Shown here in pieces: positions 46,844-58,400 of a stretch of 64,000 nt of DNA; within the stretch, counting starts at the first letter, position 1, and each line of letters opens with the position of its first letter. The notes under the pieces were generated by a model. The model saw only the letters and a list, made by a program, of their open reading frames with translations, searched no databases and was not told the origin of the DNA. A program made the position numbers and the translations under genes. Source of the stretch: Centropus unirufus (lineage: Eukaryota; Chordata; Aves; Cuculiformes; Centropidae); assembly GCA_013397695.1 (NCBI GenBank), contig VYZI01000423.1, forward strand, positions 1 to 64,000, in the 5' to 3' direction.

Positions 46844-48594
46844 GTTGGGAACAATCCCACCAACCTCTGTCCAGGGTCAGGGCCTTGGCAGCCTCTCCAT
46901 CTGCTCTTTGCTGTTGCTCGCGGTGTTCCTTGCCTGTAAGCATTGGAGTAAACATCAATGCTCGTGGAAAAGTGCCAGACTTTCTGCATAAACACCTTGT
47001 TTGCTTTGAGCTGGCTGTGCTAGCGGTGGGAACCTGATCTGTGCAAAAGCTGGGATCTTTGGATGAGCCAAAGGAGGCTGACCCTCTAGATTCTACTGGA
47101 ATTTGGTGCAATTAAGGTGTGTACCTTCTCAGAGAAAGCAGTTAACCATTCTCACCCGAGTGTGAGATCCCTTAGAAAAATGCTTAGTAAAATATATAGG
47201 GAAGGAAGGAAGCCACTTTCTGTAGAAGTGACTTGCACCCCAGAGAGTGCAACACAGACTTCTGTACCTGCCATGGAAACGGATATGCTGATTTAGAAAG
47301 GTAGTAAGACTATTTTTTGTGTTTTAAAATTGTTTACAGAAGTCTTGGGGGATATTAGATGATGTGCACCGGTGTGGCTAGCTGTCATGATGCTAATTGC
47401 TTTAGGAAAATGGAAATATTTACCTGTATGTAGAGCTGAATAGATTTGCTGGGTATATTTATTTAATACACTCCCTTGAGGCTGTGCTTGGTGTAATGAG
47501 TCTTCTGATGGGATTTGAACTGAACCAGACTCGAACCCACAAAGGAGGCTGCAGCAGCTCTGTCAGGGTTGAGAAATGCTTTATACGCAGCCATGCCTGT
47601 GTGGAGCAGCTCTCGATGAAGACGTAAAAGCCAATAATTCAGCATGGGAACATCTTGAAACCAACAGCAGCCTTGCTGCAGTTTGCTAAATTAAACCTTA
47701 ACGTTGCAGGACAAGTATGACCTCTCCTCAACGAACATGGAGTTGCTTATTTCTATCTTTTTAGGAAAGTCTGTCCTTTTCTGGCTCTTACAAGCCGGCC
47801 TCCTTGTTCCTCTGCTGGAAGAAGCTTCAGCTGTTTATTTGCTTGGCTGACTCCAAGGGCAGGGTCTGCATCCTGCCCTTCCCTCACTGCAGTGGGAGGC
47901 AGGGTGTCCCTGGCCAGGAAACCAGGCGGTCCATCTGCCCTGGATCCACAGCATCTGCTGTGAACACTGCCCCTCGCTCCTAGTGTTGAGAGGCTGTAGC
48001 AGAGCAGAAGGGGGGAGTCTGGTGGCAGTTGATCCCCCCCTCCTCCTCTTTTTCCAGTTTCTTGAGCCACTCGCTGGGGTGGACGTGGTGTTGAGCCGAG
48101 CAGTGCTAACCGCACACGGAGTGCGTAGGAGTTGTCTCTTGAGCCACATCTGCTTTGATCCTCTCCAAGCCTAACAAAAAGAACTTTAGCCATTACAAAT
48201 ACTCCAAATTCTCTTGCTGAGGTTAGGCTAAAACCCAGGCAAAAGGTGGGCTGCAACGGATGCGCACCTGGTGCTCGTTTCTCTGGGGTTGCCCCAAAAT
48301 AAGTGAAACCCCGGACAAATGCTGTTCCAAGCCCTGTGGCGATTCCTTTGGTGACTCTGGCTCTCATGTGTGCAGTATTCTGGGGTGGACACCCTGCATC
48401 TTCTCAGAGGGTTGAGGAGCCTCAGCAGCCCAGTGTGTTTGCTTGGCTGCCTTTTCTTCTGTGCAAGATGCGCATTGTACCTTCTTTGAGAAGTGACCTG
48501 CAATAACTTGCTTCCATCTCCTTTGGAACTTCACTTAGGAACTTTATTGTTGACCTATAGGTTGTGAGAGCTCACCTTCTCAGCATGAGAAGGA

Positions 48595-48832
48595 TCTGTT
48601 GGAGTGAGTCCAGAGGAAGCCACGAAGATGATCCAAGGGCTGGAGAGCCTCCCATGTAAGGACTGGCTGAGAGGTTTAGGGTTGTTCAGCCTGGAGAGGA
48701 GAAGGCTACAGGGAGACCTTAGAGCAGCTTTCAGTACTAAAAGGGGCTCCAGAAAAGCTGAGGAGGAGCTCTTCATCAGGGAGTGCATGAATAAGACAAT
48801 GAGGAATGGCTTTCAGCTGGAAGAGGGAAGAT
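48595..48832 (+). repeat. CR1 LINE fragment, plus arm of an inverted pair
   Basis: Reads GTTGGAGTGAGTCCAGAGGA, GATGATCCAAGGGCTGGAG and TTGTTCAGCCTGGAGAGG, to CAGCTGGAAGAGGGAAG. It lacks the 3' terminus. Confidence 0.9.
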
Positions 48833-48835
48833 ATC

Positions 48836-48943
48836 TAGTACTAGAAGCTGCTCTAAGGTCTCCCCAGAGCCTTCTCTTCTCCAGGCTGAACAACCCCAAC
48901 TCTCTCAGCCTGGCCTCATACAGGGGGTGCTCCAGCCCTCTGA
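48836..48943 (-). repeat. CR1 LINE fragment, minus arm of an inverted pair
   Basis: Reads AGTACTAGAAGCTGCTCT, CTTCTCTTCTCCAGGCTGAA and CTCTCTCAGCCTGGCCTCAT, to GGTGCTCCAGCCCTC. It is the reverse complement of 48636-48740. Confidence 0.9.
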
Positions 48944-49576
48944 GATGAAATAAGTTGTTAGATCCCCACTCTTATTTAAGGCAATTCTTTAGGGCTGACT
49001 CAGTTCTGCCAAAAGCGCTTGCCGCAGTTGAGCAGTTGCCCAAATGACCTACTGCTCAATAATATTTGTCCTTTCTTGACACTGAAACAACAGCATGATA
49101 TTAATAATGCTTTTTTTGGGGGGGATCCTCTTTATTTGCTTTTCCTTCTCAGAATATTGCCAATCTTCCTATAAGCAATGCATGCGTCTAAAAGGTCTCC
49201 CATGAAGCCCAGGGTTCAGCTGGCTTGGTGGGACTTGCTCCTCTGGTGCAGGCCTGGAGCTTGCAGCCTGTGGGACTCTCTGAGGCTGTTTGCAGGTTTT
49301 TAGTCTTGCCGTTTAGCGAGAGATGTGTGGGCTGGTGCTTTCTTCTTGCCTGCTCTGTTGTGGGTTGGTTTTGCTTACCAACAAATGTACTCCAGTAAGA
49401 ACCCTAATGAAAACCAGCTCTACCGATGCGTTCTGCAATTACAGCTTACTCCAGGTCAAGAGAAAAACAAGCTGTGTTGATGAAAGAGCCTTGGGCGCTG
49501 CAGGCGCTGCAGCAGTCGTGCCTTCGCTCACGAGATGAAGCAACAGAGAGCTTTAGAGCAGGCAGGCTCTTGGGTC

Positions 49577-49979
49577 TGGAGCACAGGTCTTATGAGGGAA
49601 CTGGGGCTGTTTAGCTTGGAGGAGGATGAGGGGCGACCTTATTGCTCTCTAAAACTACCTTAAAGGAGCTTGTAGTGAGGTGGGTGTTGATCTGTCCGCC
49701 CAAATCACAAGTGATAGGATGAGCTGAAATGGCCTCAGTTTGTATTAGGAGAGGTTTAGATTGGGTATTAGAAAAAATATCTTCACAGAAAGAGTGGTGA
49801 AGCACTGGCAGGGCCTGCCCAGGGCAATGGTGGAGTCTCCATCCCTGGAGGTGTTAAAAAAATGCGTAAATGTGGCACTTTGTGACTTGGTTTAGTAGGC
49901 ACGGTGGTGTTGGGCTGATGGCTGGACTGGATGATCCTAGAAGTCTTTTCCAGCCTTAACAATTCTTTGATTTGGTGAA
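49577..49979 (+). repeat. CR1 LINE 3' end, second subfamily, long copy
   Basis: Reads TCTGGAGCACAGGTCTTATG, AGGATGAGGGGCGACCTTAT, GGTTTAGATTGGGTATTAG and TGGTTTAGTAGGCACGGTGG, and ends AATTCTTTGATTTGG. Plus orientation. Confidence 0.9.
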
Positions 49980-52002
49980 TGCTGAGTAGAATGGGAAAAC
50001 CTTCAGGAGCCAAAGAGCTTTAAGTTCCATTTTGGCTGGTTCTGATGGGTTTTATTCCATTGTTTAAAGGAACAGAGGGCGAGCTTGAGTAACAAGGGGA
50101 GGTGTGAGGTGTGGGATTCCAGTCCTGTGGGCACTTGTGGCTATGGGCATGTGCTTCCGAGCGCTCTCATCCCACCTTTTTTACCAGACATGTTTCCTTA
50201 GGTTTTGGTTTGGTTTTTTTCTGCTGTGTTCTGGCTTGCAATATTGTGCTGATTTTATTGCCATTAGGCATTCGGTGGAAACGTTATGTGTGGCCTCTGG
50301 CAGCTTTGTGTTGTCCCTGAGCTCCATTAAGCTCCATTAGAGGCATTCATTCCTATTCCAGATGCAGTTTCATGGCACGGTTAAGTGCTGGCCCTGCAGA
50401 CAGTGGGTTGATGAAGGAGTGTCACTCTCGTGATGTCAGGAATACAAGGCTTGGAAACACTGGGATTCCTGTTTACCATCTGTTTCCATGGCCTTTCCCT
50501 AATAGACCTCTCCTCCTCCAGAATTCAAGGATCTTTAATCAAAACTGTTTGGCTTGTGGTGGGAGAGAGGAAATCCCAAATTGTGGAGGAGACAGTGACA
50601 TTTCTTGACCTTTTCCATGTGTATCTTGGAGACAAACACACTCTAATGAGTGTCTGTGTGTGCTTACGTTTGTAGGTTTAGTCTTTGGGTGTATTTCCTA
50701 AGGCAGGCACTCATCGAGATGCTAGGTTAAGCATTTCCCTACAACGATCAAGGGAGATAAACTTGCAAACCCTTTGGGGGCACAGCGCGTGTGCTGATCT
50801 GATCCACAGGCAGCTGCGTACAAGAAACGAGCTTACTAAATGTTTCCAGATAGGCTCCTCTTGAGAACCCACATTTCACTTTGCTTGGAAAACTTTAAGC
50901 ATTGCGGTTTTGAGTCGCTTGATTCAGAGCAGTGTGTTGCGTACCTGTCCGCTGATGCAGGTCCTCTCCCAGCTCCATCCTTTTCTCCAAAGGGGGTTTG
51001 GAGTGGGCAGCCTATTCTCTCGCAGTTGATGCTACCCAGAAACCACTCCATGAGCTTTGTTCTGGCTCACCTTCTCCTCTTTGTTCATAAAAAATACGAC
51101 AGTGGTCCCATGCAGAAATGTCTGCTGGAGCATGATCTAAACTTGAGTGGTACTTTCTGAACTGAGTGACTCTTGGTTTTGGGTGCTCTTTGTGGCGTTT
51201 GTGAGATTACTCAAAAGAGCTTGGCATTTAGAAAGTGGATTTTCAGTGGCTTCTGAAAAATTGAGCTGTGAAACTGGTCCCACATGAGAAATCACTGGTC
51301 TGGTATGCATATTTAATACACATTAAAGCTTGGGGAAACATGAATTCTTGCGATTCCATCAAGAAAACTTGATTAAGACTGATAGCATCAGAAATGAGGT
51401 CAGCAGATGGCTTGATGACACATAAAATAGGAAGATTACATTAAAGTAGCACACAAGATGATGAAACACTTTTCCCCTTTGGGTGAGCTGTCTCTCTTTG
51501 CCTTTTCTGTGCCCTGTCAGCCAGGTACATCAATGCTTTCCAGTAGTGTTTCCTCTGCTTCCACTTCCCTGCCGCTGTTGTGCTCCTGTGCGGAAAACTT
51601 TGCTTTTGGCACACCGATTGTGCAGTTGGGGTCATTTTCTTCTGTGCTCTTGGGAAAGGTGGCTGTGGCACTACAGCTTGAGCTGTGATTAATCGGAAAT
51701 GAAAAGCAGCTGCTTCTCCTTAAGTTGAAGAGTCAAAGCTGCCTTGGCTGGTGCTGGAGCACATTTGGTACCTTCTGTGACGTGGGCAAAGAGGGAGATA
51801 TGGAATGTAGTTGTGTTTGCTCTGATGCTTAAGAAATCATCTCATGGCATAAGGGCTCATCGCTGTCGCAGTGTGTTGCAGGCTGGGGCGTGCCTTTCCT
51901 TCCCTTCCCGAACAGAGTGTTAAAGGAAAACCTTGCTTCTCTCCAGCTCTGAGCATCCACTCTGCAGCCAACTGTATCTCGAGCAACATTGGAAGAAGGA
52001 AA

Positions 52003-52133
52003 ACCAGCAGGGCTTTGGACTGGATATTGGGAAGAAATGTTTTGCTGGGAGGATAGGGAGGTTCTAGCCCAGGTTCCCAGAGAAGTCTTGGCTGCCCCAT
52101 CCCTGGAGGTGTTCAAGCCTAGGGTGCATGGGG
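52003..52133 (+). repeat. CR1 LINE fragment
   Basis: Reads GGACTGGATATTGGGAAGAA, AGCCCAGGTTCCCAGAGAAG and CCATCCCTGGAGGTGTTCAA. Plus orientation, without the last 90 nt of the element. It lies about 230 nt before the first SH2 exon. Confidence 0.85.
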
Positions 52134-52361
52134 TGACATCTGAACGGTGACATGTCCATGGTGATATCTGAGTGGAGGGATTTTCTGAAGAAAAGCTGTT
52201 CCTGCAGCACGGTGGGGAGGAAGGCAGGCGTGCTGCTAGGTAGGATGAGGGCTCTGTGCTTCCCTCACGGGCAGGAGGATGGTGTCTTCAAGCAGAAGGG
52301 AAGGCAGGCAGGGCAGGCTCACAGTAATTCCCATTTCACATGTCACGTTTTCACTTTGCAG

Positions 52362-52484
52362 GTGGTTTCATCCTAACATCAGCGGAATTGAGGCAGAGAA
52401 GCTGCTCCTGACCAGGGGTGTCCATGGCAGCTTTCTGGCCCGACCCAGTAAGAGCAACCCAGGAGATTTCACTCTCTCTGTCAG
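52362..52484 (+). CDS. SHP-like exon: N-SH2, first half
   Basis: 123 nt, TTTGCAG acceptor and GTCAG|gtaagc donor. It opens with the third base of a split Arg codon, then WFHPNISGIEAEKLLLTRG, and contains FLARPSKSNPGDFTLSV with the phosphate-binding Arg. The upstream exon must end in phase 2, as in PTPN11. Confidence 0.93.
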
Positions 52485-55400
52485 GTAAGCAGATGGGGGT
52501 AGAGGAAGGGGGTGTCTCAAACTCTCCAGCACACCCTGCCCTGATTGATGGATGTGCAAGGCGAGAGGTGCTGCGCAGAGATGCCTCTGTGGGACCACCT
52601 GAAGTTAAAGCATCACTGAGCCCTACCCATCACTGCAGAAACCGTGCTGAAAGCCACACTCTATTTCCCCCCAGTTTGTTCATCCCTGCGGGTTGCACAC
52701 ACTTCTGTCCTGTCCTTCACCTCTGTGCTTGTGGCATGGGTTTCCAGAGCCGCTGTTGCCAGAGGAGGGCAGATAATGAGCCCACTTACATTTCTGGGCA
52801 GAGTGCGTTCAATCCCAGCAGGCACAAATCATCTTACTCCCGTTTCAAAGGTTCTTAATGTAGGTGCTTTGGGAGACACATGTTTTCTGTGTCTTAAGGG
52901 GTGCCAGGAGCACCTCCATAGGAGAACCTGCTGACCAGCCTCACAGTGCCTGTGCTCCCAGACAGTATCATATTTAATCACCTTTAAAGTGCTCTTATGT
53001 CCTCTGGGACCAAGGCAATTGCAGAATCACTTCTAACATACACCTTTTTTTTTTTTTTCTCTGTGTTGGTTCCTGTTTAGTTTAAACAACCCTCATTTTG
53101 TTTAGGAAACTGCAATGAGTTTACAAATCCTTTGAGTAACATTATGTTTAGAGGAACTTTGTGCACATGACAGCATGGACGGAACATTTCCACCTGGCAG
53201 GGCACTGACCTCTAAGAGGATGCAAGCATCACTAGTGCAGTTTGAGCCTCAGTGCCTCCCTGTGTACCTTTCCCCCCCAAGCCAGGTGCTGCGGGAGCTG
53301 CTGGCAGGTCAGAGCTTTGTGGTGATGCCACCTGCCTCCAGTGAGACTTTACCCATTCCTTGTTGCCTTAACTTCTCAGATGAAACTCTTTTTTTCAGCA
53401 TTATTTCATAGAATCCTAGAATGGTTTGAGTTGGAAGGGACCATGAAAGTCATCTAGTCCTGCAGTTACCAGTGACATCTTCAGTTTGATCAGGTTGCTC
53501 AGTGCCCCATCAAACCTAGCCTTGAATATTTCCAGGGATGGAGCATCTACCACTTTGCTGGGCAGCCTGTGCCAGTATTTCGCCACCCTCAGCATAAAAA
53601 AATTTCTTCCGAATATCTCATCTAAACCTCTCCCCTTTCAGTTTAAAACCCTTACCTGTTATGCTATTGCTATAAGCCCTGCTAAAAAGTTTATTCTCAT
53701 CTTATTTATAATCCCCCTTTAAGTACTGAAAGTCTGCAACAAGGTCTCCTCAGAGTCTTCTCCAAGCTGAACTCCCCCAACTCTCTGTCTCTCTTCACAG
53801 GGGAGCTGTTTCAGGCCTTTGATCATTTTTCTCCCCCCTCGAATGTCCCTGGACTTGAACCTGCAGTCCTCTCTGCCAAAAGCTGTCATTTCTTGGCTTG
53901 GCAAGAGGGAGGGTTTGCAGCTGCCTTATTTTTGTAAATGTTTCCTTTTGTGCTGGGGGACACAACCCCGTGGTTCAACCTTTTGCCTCTCCAACAGCTC
54001 TGGCTGCTTCATAGTGTGAGGAGCTGTGGTCAACACAGTGGAAGGGTAAAAGTCCAGATTTTTCCAGTGCATTGGCTGGGTGGGAAGTGTTTGGATCTGA
54101 CTTCACCAGCAACTTGGTAAATCGGTGATCAGAAGTGTCTGTGAGTTAATGAGAGAGGCAGGAAGTGCTTCTAATTAGAATGGAAAATAAACTCGGTCAC
54201 AGAGAACTGCCTTGAGCAAGCTATGACAGCAAGGGAATACATATAAAGGGGGGGGTTATCTTCATGTGAAAGCTTGGTGCCTGTCTTCACATAATTTTGT
54301 GAGTCAGGCTGATGTCTGCACTGCCAACTCCTGCTTAGCCAGGCAGAGCGCAAGCAGATGCAGGTTATGGCTGTGCAGCAGGGTCCTGATGTGGAAAGAT
54401 ACCCGGCTAGCAGCGCAATTACCCTGAATCAGCAGGGTAAAAGGCTTTGCCCAGAGAGCCAGATTGCATTACTCCGCTCGTGCCTTGTGCTGCGCAGTCA
54501 GACCACAGGTTTGCATGGCTTTGCTTGCCCATAGCTCTGTCCCTCTGCCTCGGCCAAAGGCCATGTGTGGTGCTGCCTTGTGCTTTGCTGCCTTCTTCCT
54601 GCACTGGTCCACTGCCTCCTCTCTTCCAGCTGGGGCACGTGTCGAGACTGAGCGGATAAAAGCTTGGCCACCCATGGAAAAGCTATGGCATCCCAGAGTG
54701 GTGTTGTTATTGCTATTTCTCTCCTTTCTGCTTTCTCTGTGGCAGAAAGCTGGGGGAAGAAGGGAGCCTCAGGGTCCCAGAGGGGCTTTAAACCTCATCC
54801 TACTTCAGGGAGACCTTCGTGTTGCTGTGACTGTTTAATAACAGCATGGTTTTGGCTATAAGATGGAGCCAATTAATGCCTTTGAGGCATGAACAGTGCC
54901 CTGCAGTAACGAGGTGCAAGTTAAGACGCAACCAATACAGCAGGCTTTAATATCATGGGGCTGAACAATAGCACCACAGCCCACTGGCAGAGTGTAGCTC
55001 AGTGGAAAGTCTGACCAACTCTCACAGTTCTGAGGAAAGCAAAGCTGTGACACATACCATGTTTCCAGGAAAGCGCATTAAACATGACACACAAGCTATG
55101 GGGCAATGCGTTGAGATTTGAGGCATCGTAAATTGAAGGCAAGGAAAGAATTCTTTCATTGACTGCTTTTATCTGCCAGTCCTTCCTATTCTATCACTTG
55201 AAGCAAGAGTTATCCTGTAAGCTTGGGTATGGAAGACTTGCTGGGACGTGGTCACGGGTTAGATAGACCAGTTTTGCTTATACTTCATCTGAGCAATGTG
55301 CTCTTTTCCACCCCAAAACATGCATAAATGTTCTTGGGAATTAGATCTGCAACACCTAATAGAGTACATAATGAGCAGCATTAAGTGCTGTGAAAGCTGT

Positions 55401-58400
55401 CCTCCTTCCCCGTTACGTTACACATATACAGATGGAACACTGTTATTTTTCTCACCTGGAATTGCATCCTGATAGATCCTCTTTTTTTTTTTTTTTCCAT
55501 CTCTGAACTGGACATGTTTCTGTTTCTTTCTTTCCTGAGAAATAAAAGGTTTTCAAAGGAAACAATAGAGATATCTTTGAAAAAGTACCTAAAATATAGG
55601 TCTGTAGGAGAAAGTACCTTTAGGAAAAAGATCAAAACCTCTTCTTCCTTCTTTCAACTCCTCTTCTGCTTCTTCAAGGGTTTTTGAAAGCCAGTGAGGG
55701 GAAATGCAGCTCCTTTTAATTACAGAGAGGATGTGGGCTGAAAAGAAAGCAGGCAATTGAGTTTTGGTTGCCCAGACCACACACCAAGTGACCATGTGCT
55801 GGTGCATGTCCAGGTATGTGTCCCTGAAGAGTAGCTAGGAAATGATATAGCAGAAGTTATGAGAAGGTTTCCATGAAACTCCGTGGCTACTTTCCCTTTC
55901 TTTACCTTTGTGCTTTCTCCAGCCTTTACCATTGTAGCAACAAGAAGTGTGAGCAGCAGGGCAGGGGAGGAGACTCTTCTGCCCTTCTCCCCTGCTCTCG
56001 TGAGACCTGCAGGTTCTGGAGTCCTCAGCACAGGAAGGACATGGATCTGTTGGAGTGAGTCCAGAGGAGGCCACAGAAATGACCCAAGGGCTGGGCTCCT
56101 CCCGTACAAGGCCAGGCTGAGAGAGTTGAGGTTGTTCAGCCTGGAGAAGAGAAGGCTGCCCGGAGACCTTAAAGCAGCTTCAAGCACTGAAAGGGGCTCC
56201 AGGAAAGCTGGGCAGGGGCCTTGATCAGGGAGTGCAGGGCAGGAGAAGAGGGAAAGTTTTTAAGCTGAAAAGGGGAAAATTTAGATGAGATCTTAGGAAG
56301 AAATGTTTTTCTGTGAGGGTGGGGAGGCCCTGGCCCAGGCTGCCCAGAGCAGTGGTGGCTGCCCCATCCCTGGAGGTGTTCAAGGCCAGGTTGGTTGGGG
56401 CTTGGAGCAACCAGATCCAGTGGGAGGTGTCCCTGCCCATGGCAGGGGGTTGGAACTGAATGGCCTTTGAGGTCCCTTCCAACCCAAATCATTCCATGAT
56501 TCTGTTCTAAGTAGCACTTACTTGCAAGTTGCTGTTCAGGTGAGTGGCTGTCATAAAAGCTTCCTTGCCTCTTTTGTACACTATGTCACATCTCATTTCC
56601 TAGAAGGACCTGGTATTGAATTTGCTTTAGATATTCAATCTTTCAACATTTCATTCTGATGCTTAAGAACATTCAGCGCGTTCTCAGATTCACAAGTTGG
56701 AATATGTTGGATCTAGAACCCTTCCTGAATATCTCTCCAGTTAAGGAGATGAGCTGATAGTGCAAAGAAGCTTAGCTTGGAATGGAGGCAACTCTTGCTT
56801 GTCTGACTGCTGACTAAAGCTGCCAAAAAAGCTGGTGTCTTTTATTAAATAGCGCTGCATCCCTCTGTGAGAGCTGTGTGCCTGTTAGAAGTAGCTGTGC
56901 CCTGCAGCACAGGGCAGCTGAGGACTTTGGGCATCTCCTTTGTGCTTTATTTCACCAGCCAGCGTGTCGAGGGCACAGTTTAATGGATGCTGCTACTGTA
57001 CAGTCCAATTCTGCTGCCCAGTTTGGAGCAAGCTCCAAGAGAAGAAAATGGGAAGGAAATGGGGAGTTCGATCAATGCCCTTTGTGTTTAGTATGACCTT
57101 GAGGGCTCCGGGGATAAATGACCCTGATTATCTCTCTGCTTTTCATCCCTGAAGTGCTGGAAGGCTTTGGGGGTGGGAGTGGGGGTCTGTGAACTGAGCC
57201 TTTGTAGGTCTCTAATGGGGTTGGGATGTAGGGATGGAGCTGTGCAAAGAAGGGAGCTTTTGAGCCTCCGGCAAAGTGGGGAAAAAGCAGTTTCGTCTGC
57301 TGCTGTCTGTGCTGCACAAAGGCTCTACACGTCCAGCTGCTGGAGCAAATGGCCAAAGCACTACATGTGCCAGCTCCTCTCGGAGAAGAGGCATTGTCAT
57401 TGGAGCGCTGGCTGGCATCTGAATTTCACAGCCAGTTTTCATTTCCATTGAGTGGGTTCTGCTCGTAGCCGAGATGCAAATTTTGCCAAACTTTGAAGTC
57501 TCTGCCCATAGGACAGCTGGAATTGGGTTGGCAGGTCAGGCCAGAACCGTGCTTGCCAGATATAACAGGATGAGTTAACTGTGTCTCTCTAAACACCCAG
57601 GAGTGCCACTCATTGGCTTCCTATGGTACGGGCGGTTGGGTTCTGTCTCCAAGTCCTGCTTGTCAAGGTGTAGCATGGCTCTGCAAGAGCCAGGTGCAGA
57701 TTTTCACACCTCAGACCTGTTTGTCAGTCTTTTGCTGGTTTGGTTCTGCTGTTGATGTGGGATGGTGGTAATGCTGTGGATGCTGTCTCTGTCTGCCCAC
57801 ACTCGGTTGGTCATTGCCACTGAATTGGCACTAACTGGAAGTCACCTCAGTGCCAGACAGAGCATCCAAGAAGGGCTGTGCGAGCACAAACTGGAATTGC
57901 TGATTCTAGATTGGCAAAGTCTTCTTTAGCAACTGGGATGGACTAAATGGGAATGCAGCCATCTGTCAGGACAATGTTTTAGGGAAATGGGGTGACGCGC
58001 AGTGACTGTGGCTTGAATGTAGCAGTGTTGCTGATGATGTCCTGCCTTTAATATAGGCAGCTCTGGAGGAGGAGGGGCATAAGTGGCTGTGCTTGCACAG
58101 TGCTGTTAATGTTTCTGTGAGCACTTCAAGCTTTAGCACACAGAGGTCCTAGTGCCAAGTTCCAGTCAGGCCTCATCCTGTTGCTGAGTGGCTGCTGGCT
58201 TGTACTCCAGCACAGCTCATTGAACAGTCAGCATTTAATCTGCTTCTGCACATGAGAAGTCCCTCACTCCCTGATCAAGAGCCCCCTCCCCAGCTTTCCT
58301 GCAGGCAATATTTAAGCTCTCTCTGAATTCAAGGTGCAGGCTTTGAGGTAGACAGTACCAATGGCACAGGAAAGCTAAACAGGAGAGGATTTTTTGGAGC

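Larger units (their letters stand above)
18986..52361. other. Non-coding interval between AGRN and the SHP-like exons
   Basis: About 33 kb with no open frame that shows a known domain or a convincing exon chain on either strand. It holds most of the CR1 copies listed below, an assembly gap, a tandem repeat and simple repeats. Part of it is probably the first intron and promoter of the downstream phosphatase gene. The stretches between listed repeats (for example 25070-30800, 35665-38640, 44223-46556 and 49980-52000) show nothing I can name. Confidence 0.6.

Noticed and set aside
47500..47560. tRNA-like B-box (GGATTTGAACT) on the minus strand
   Set aside because: No matching A-box, acceptor stem or cloverleaf could be built around it.
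47753..48367. 204-codon frame on the minus strand
   Set aside because: Low-complexity, Arg/Gly/Pro-rich translation without a recognisable domain or codon pattern. Probably chance in GC-rich DNA.
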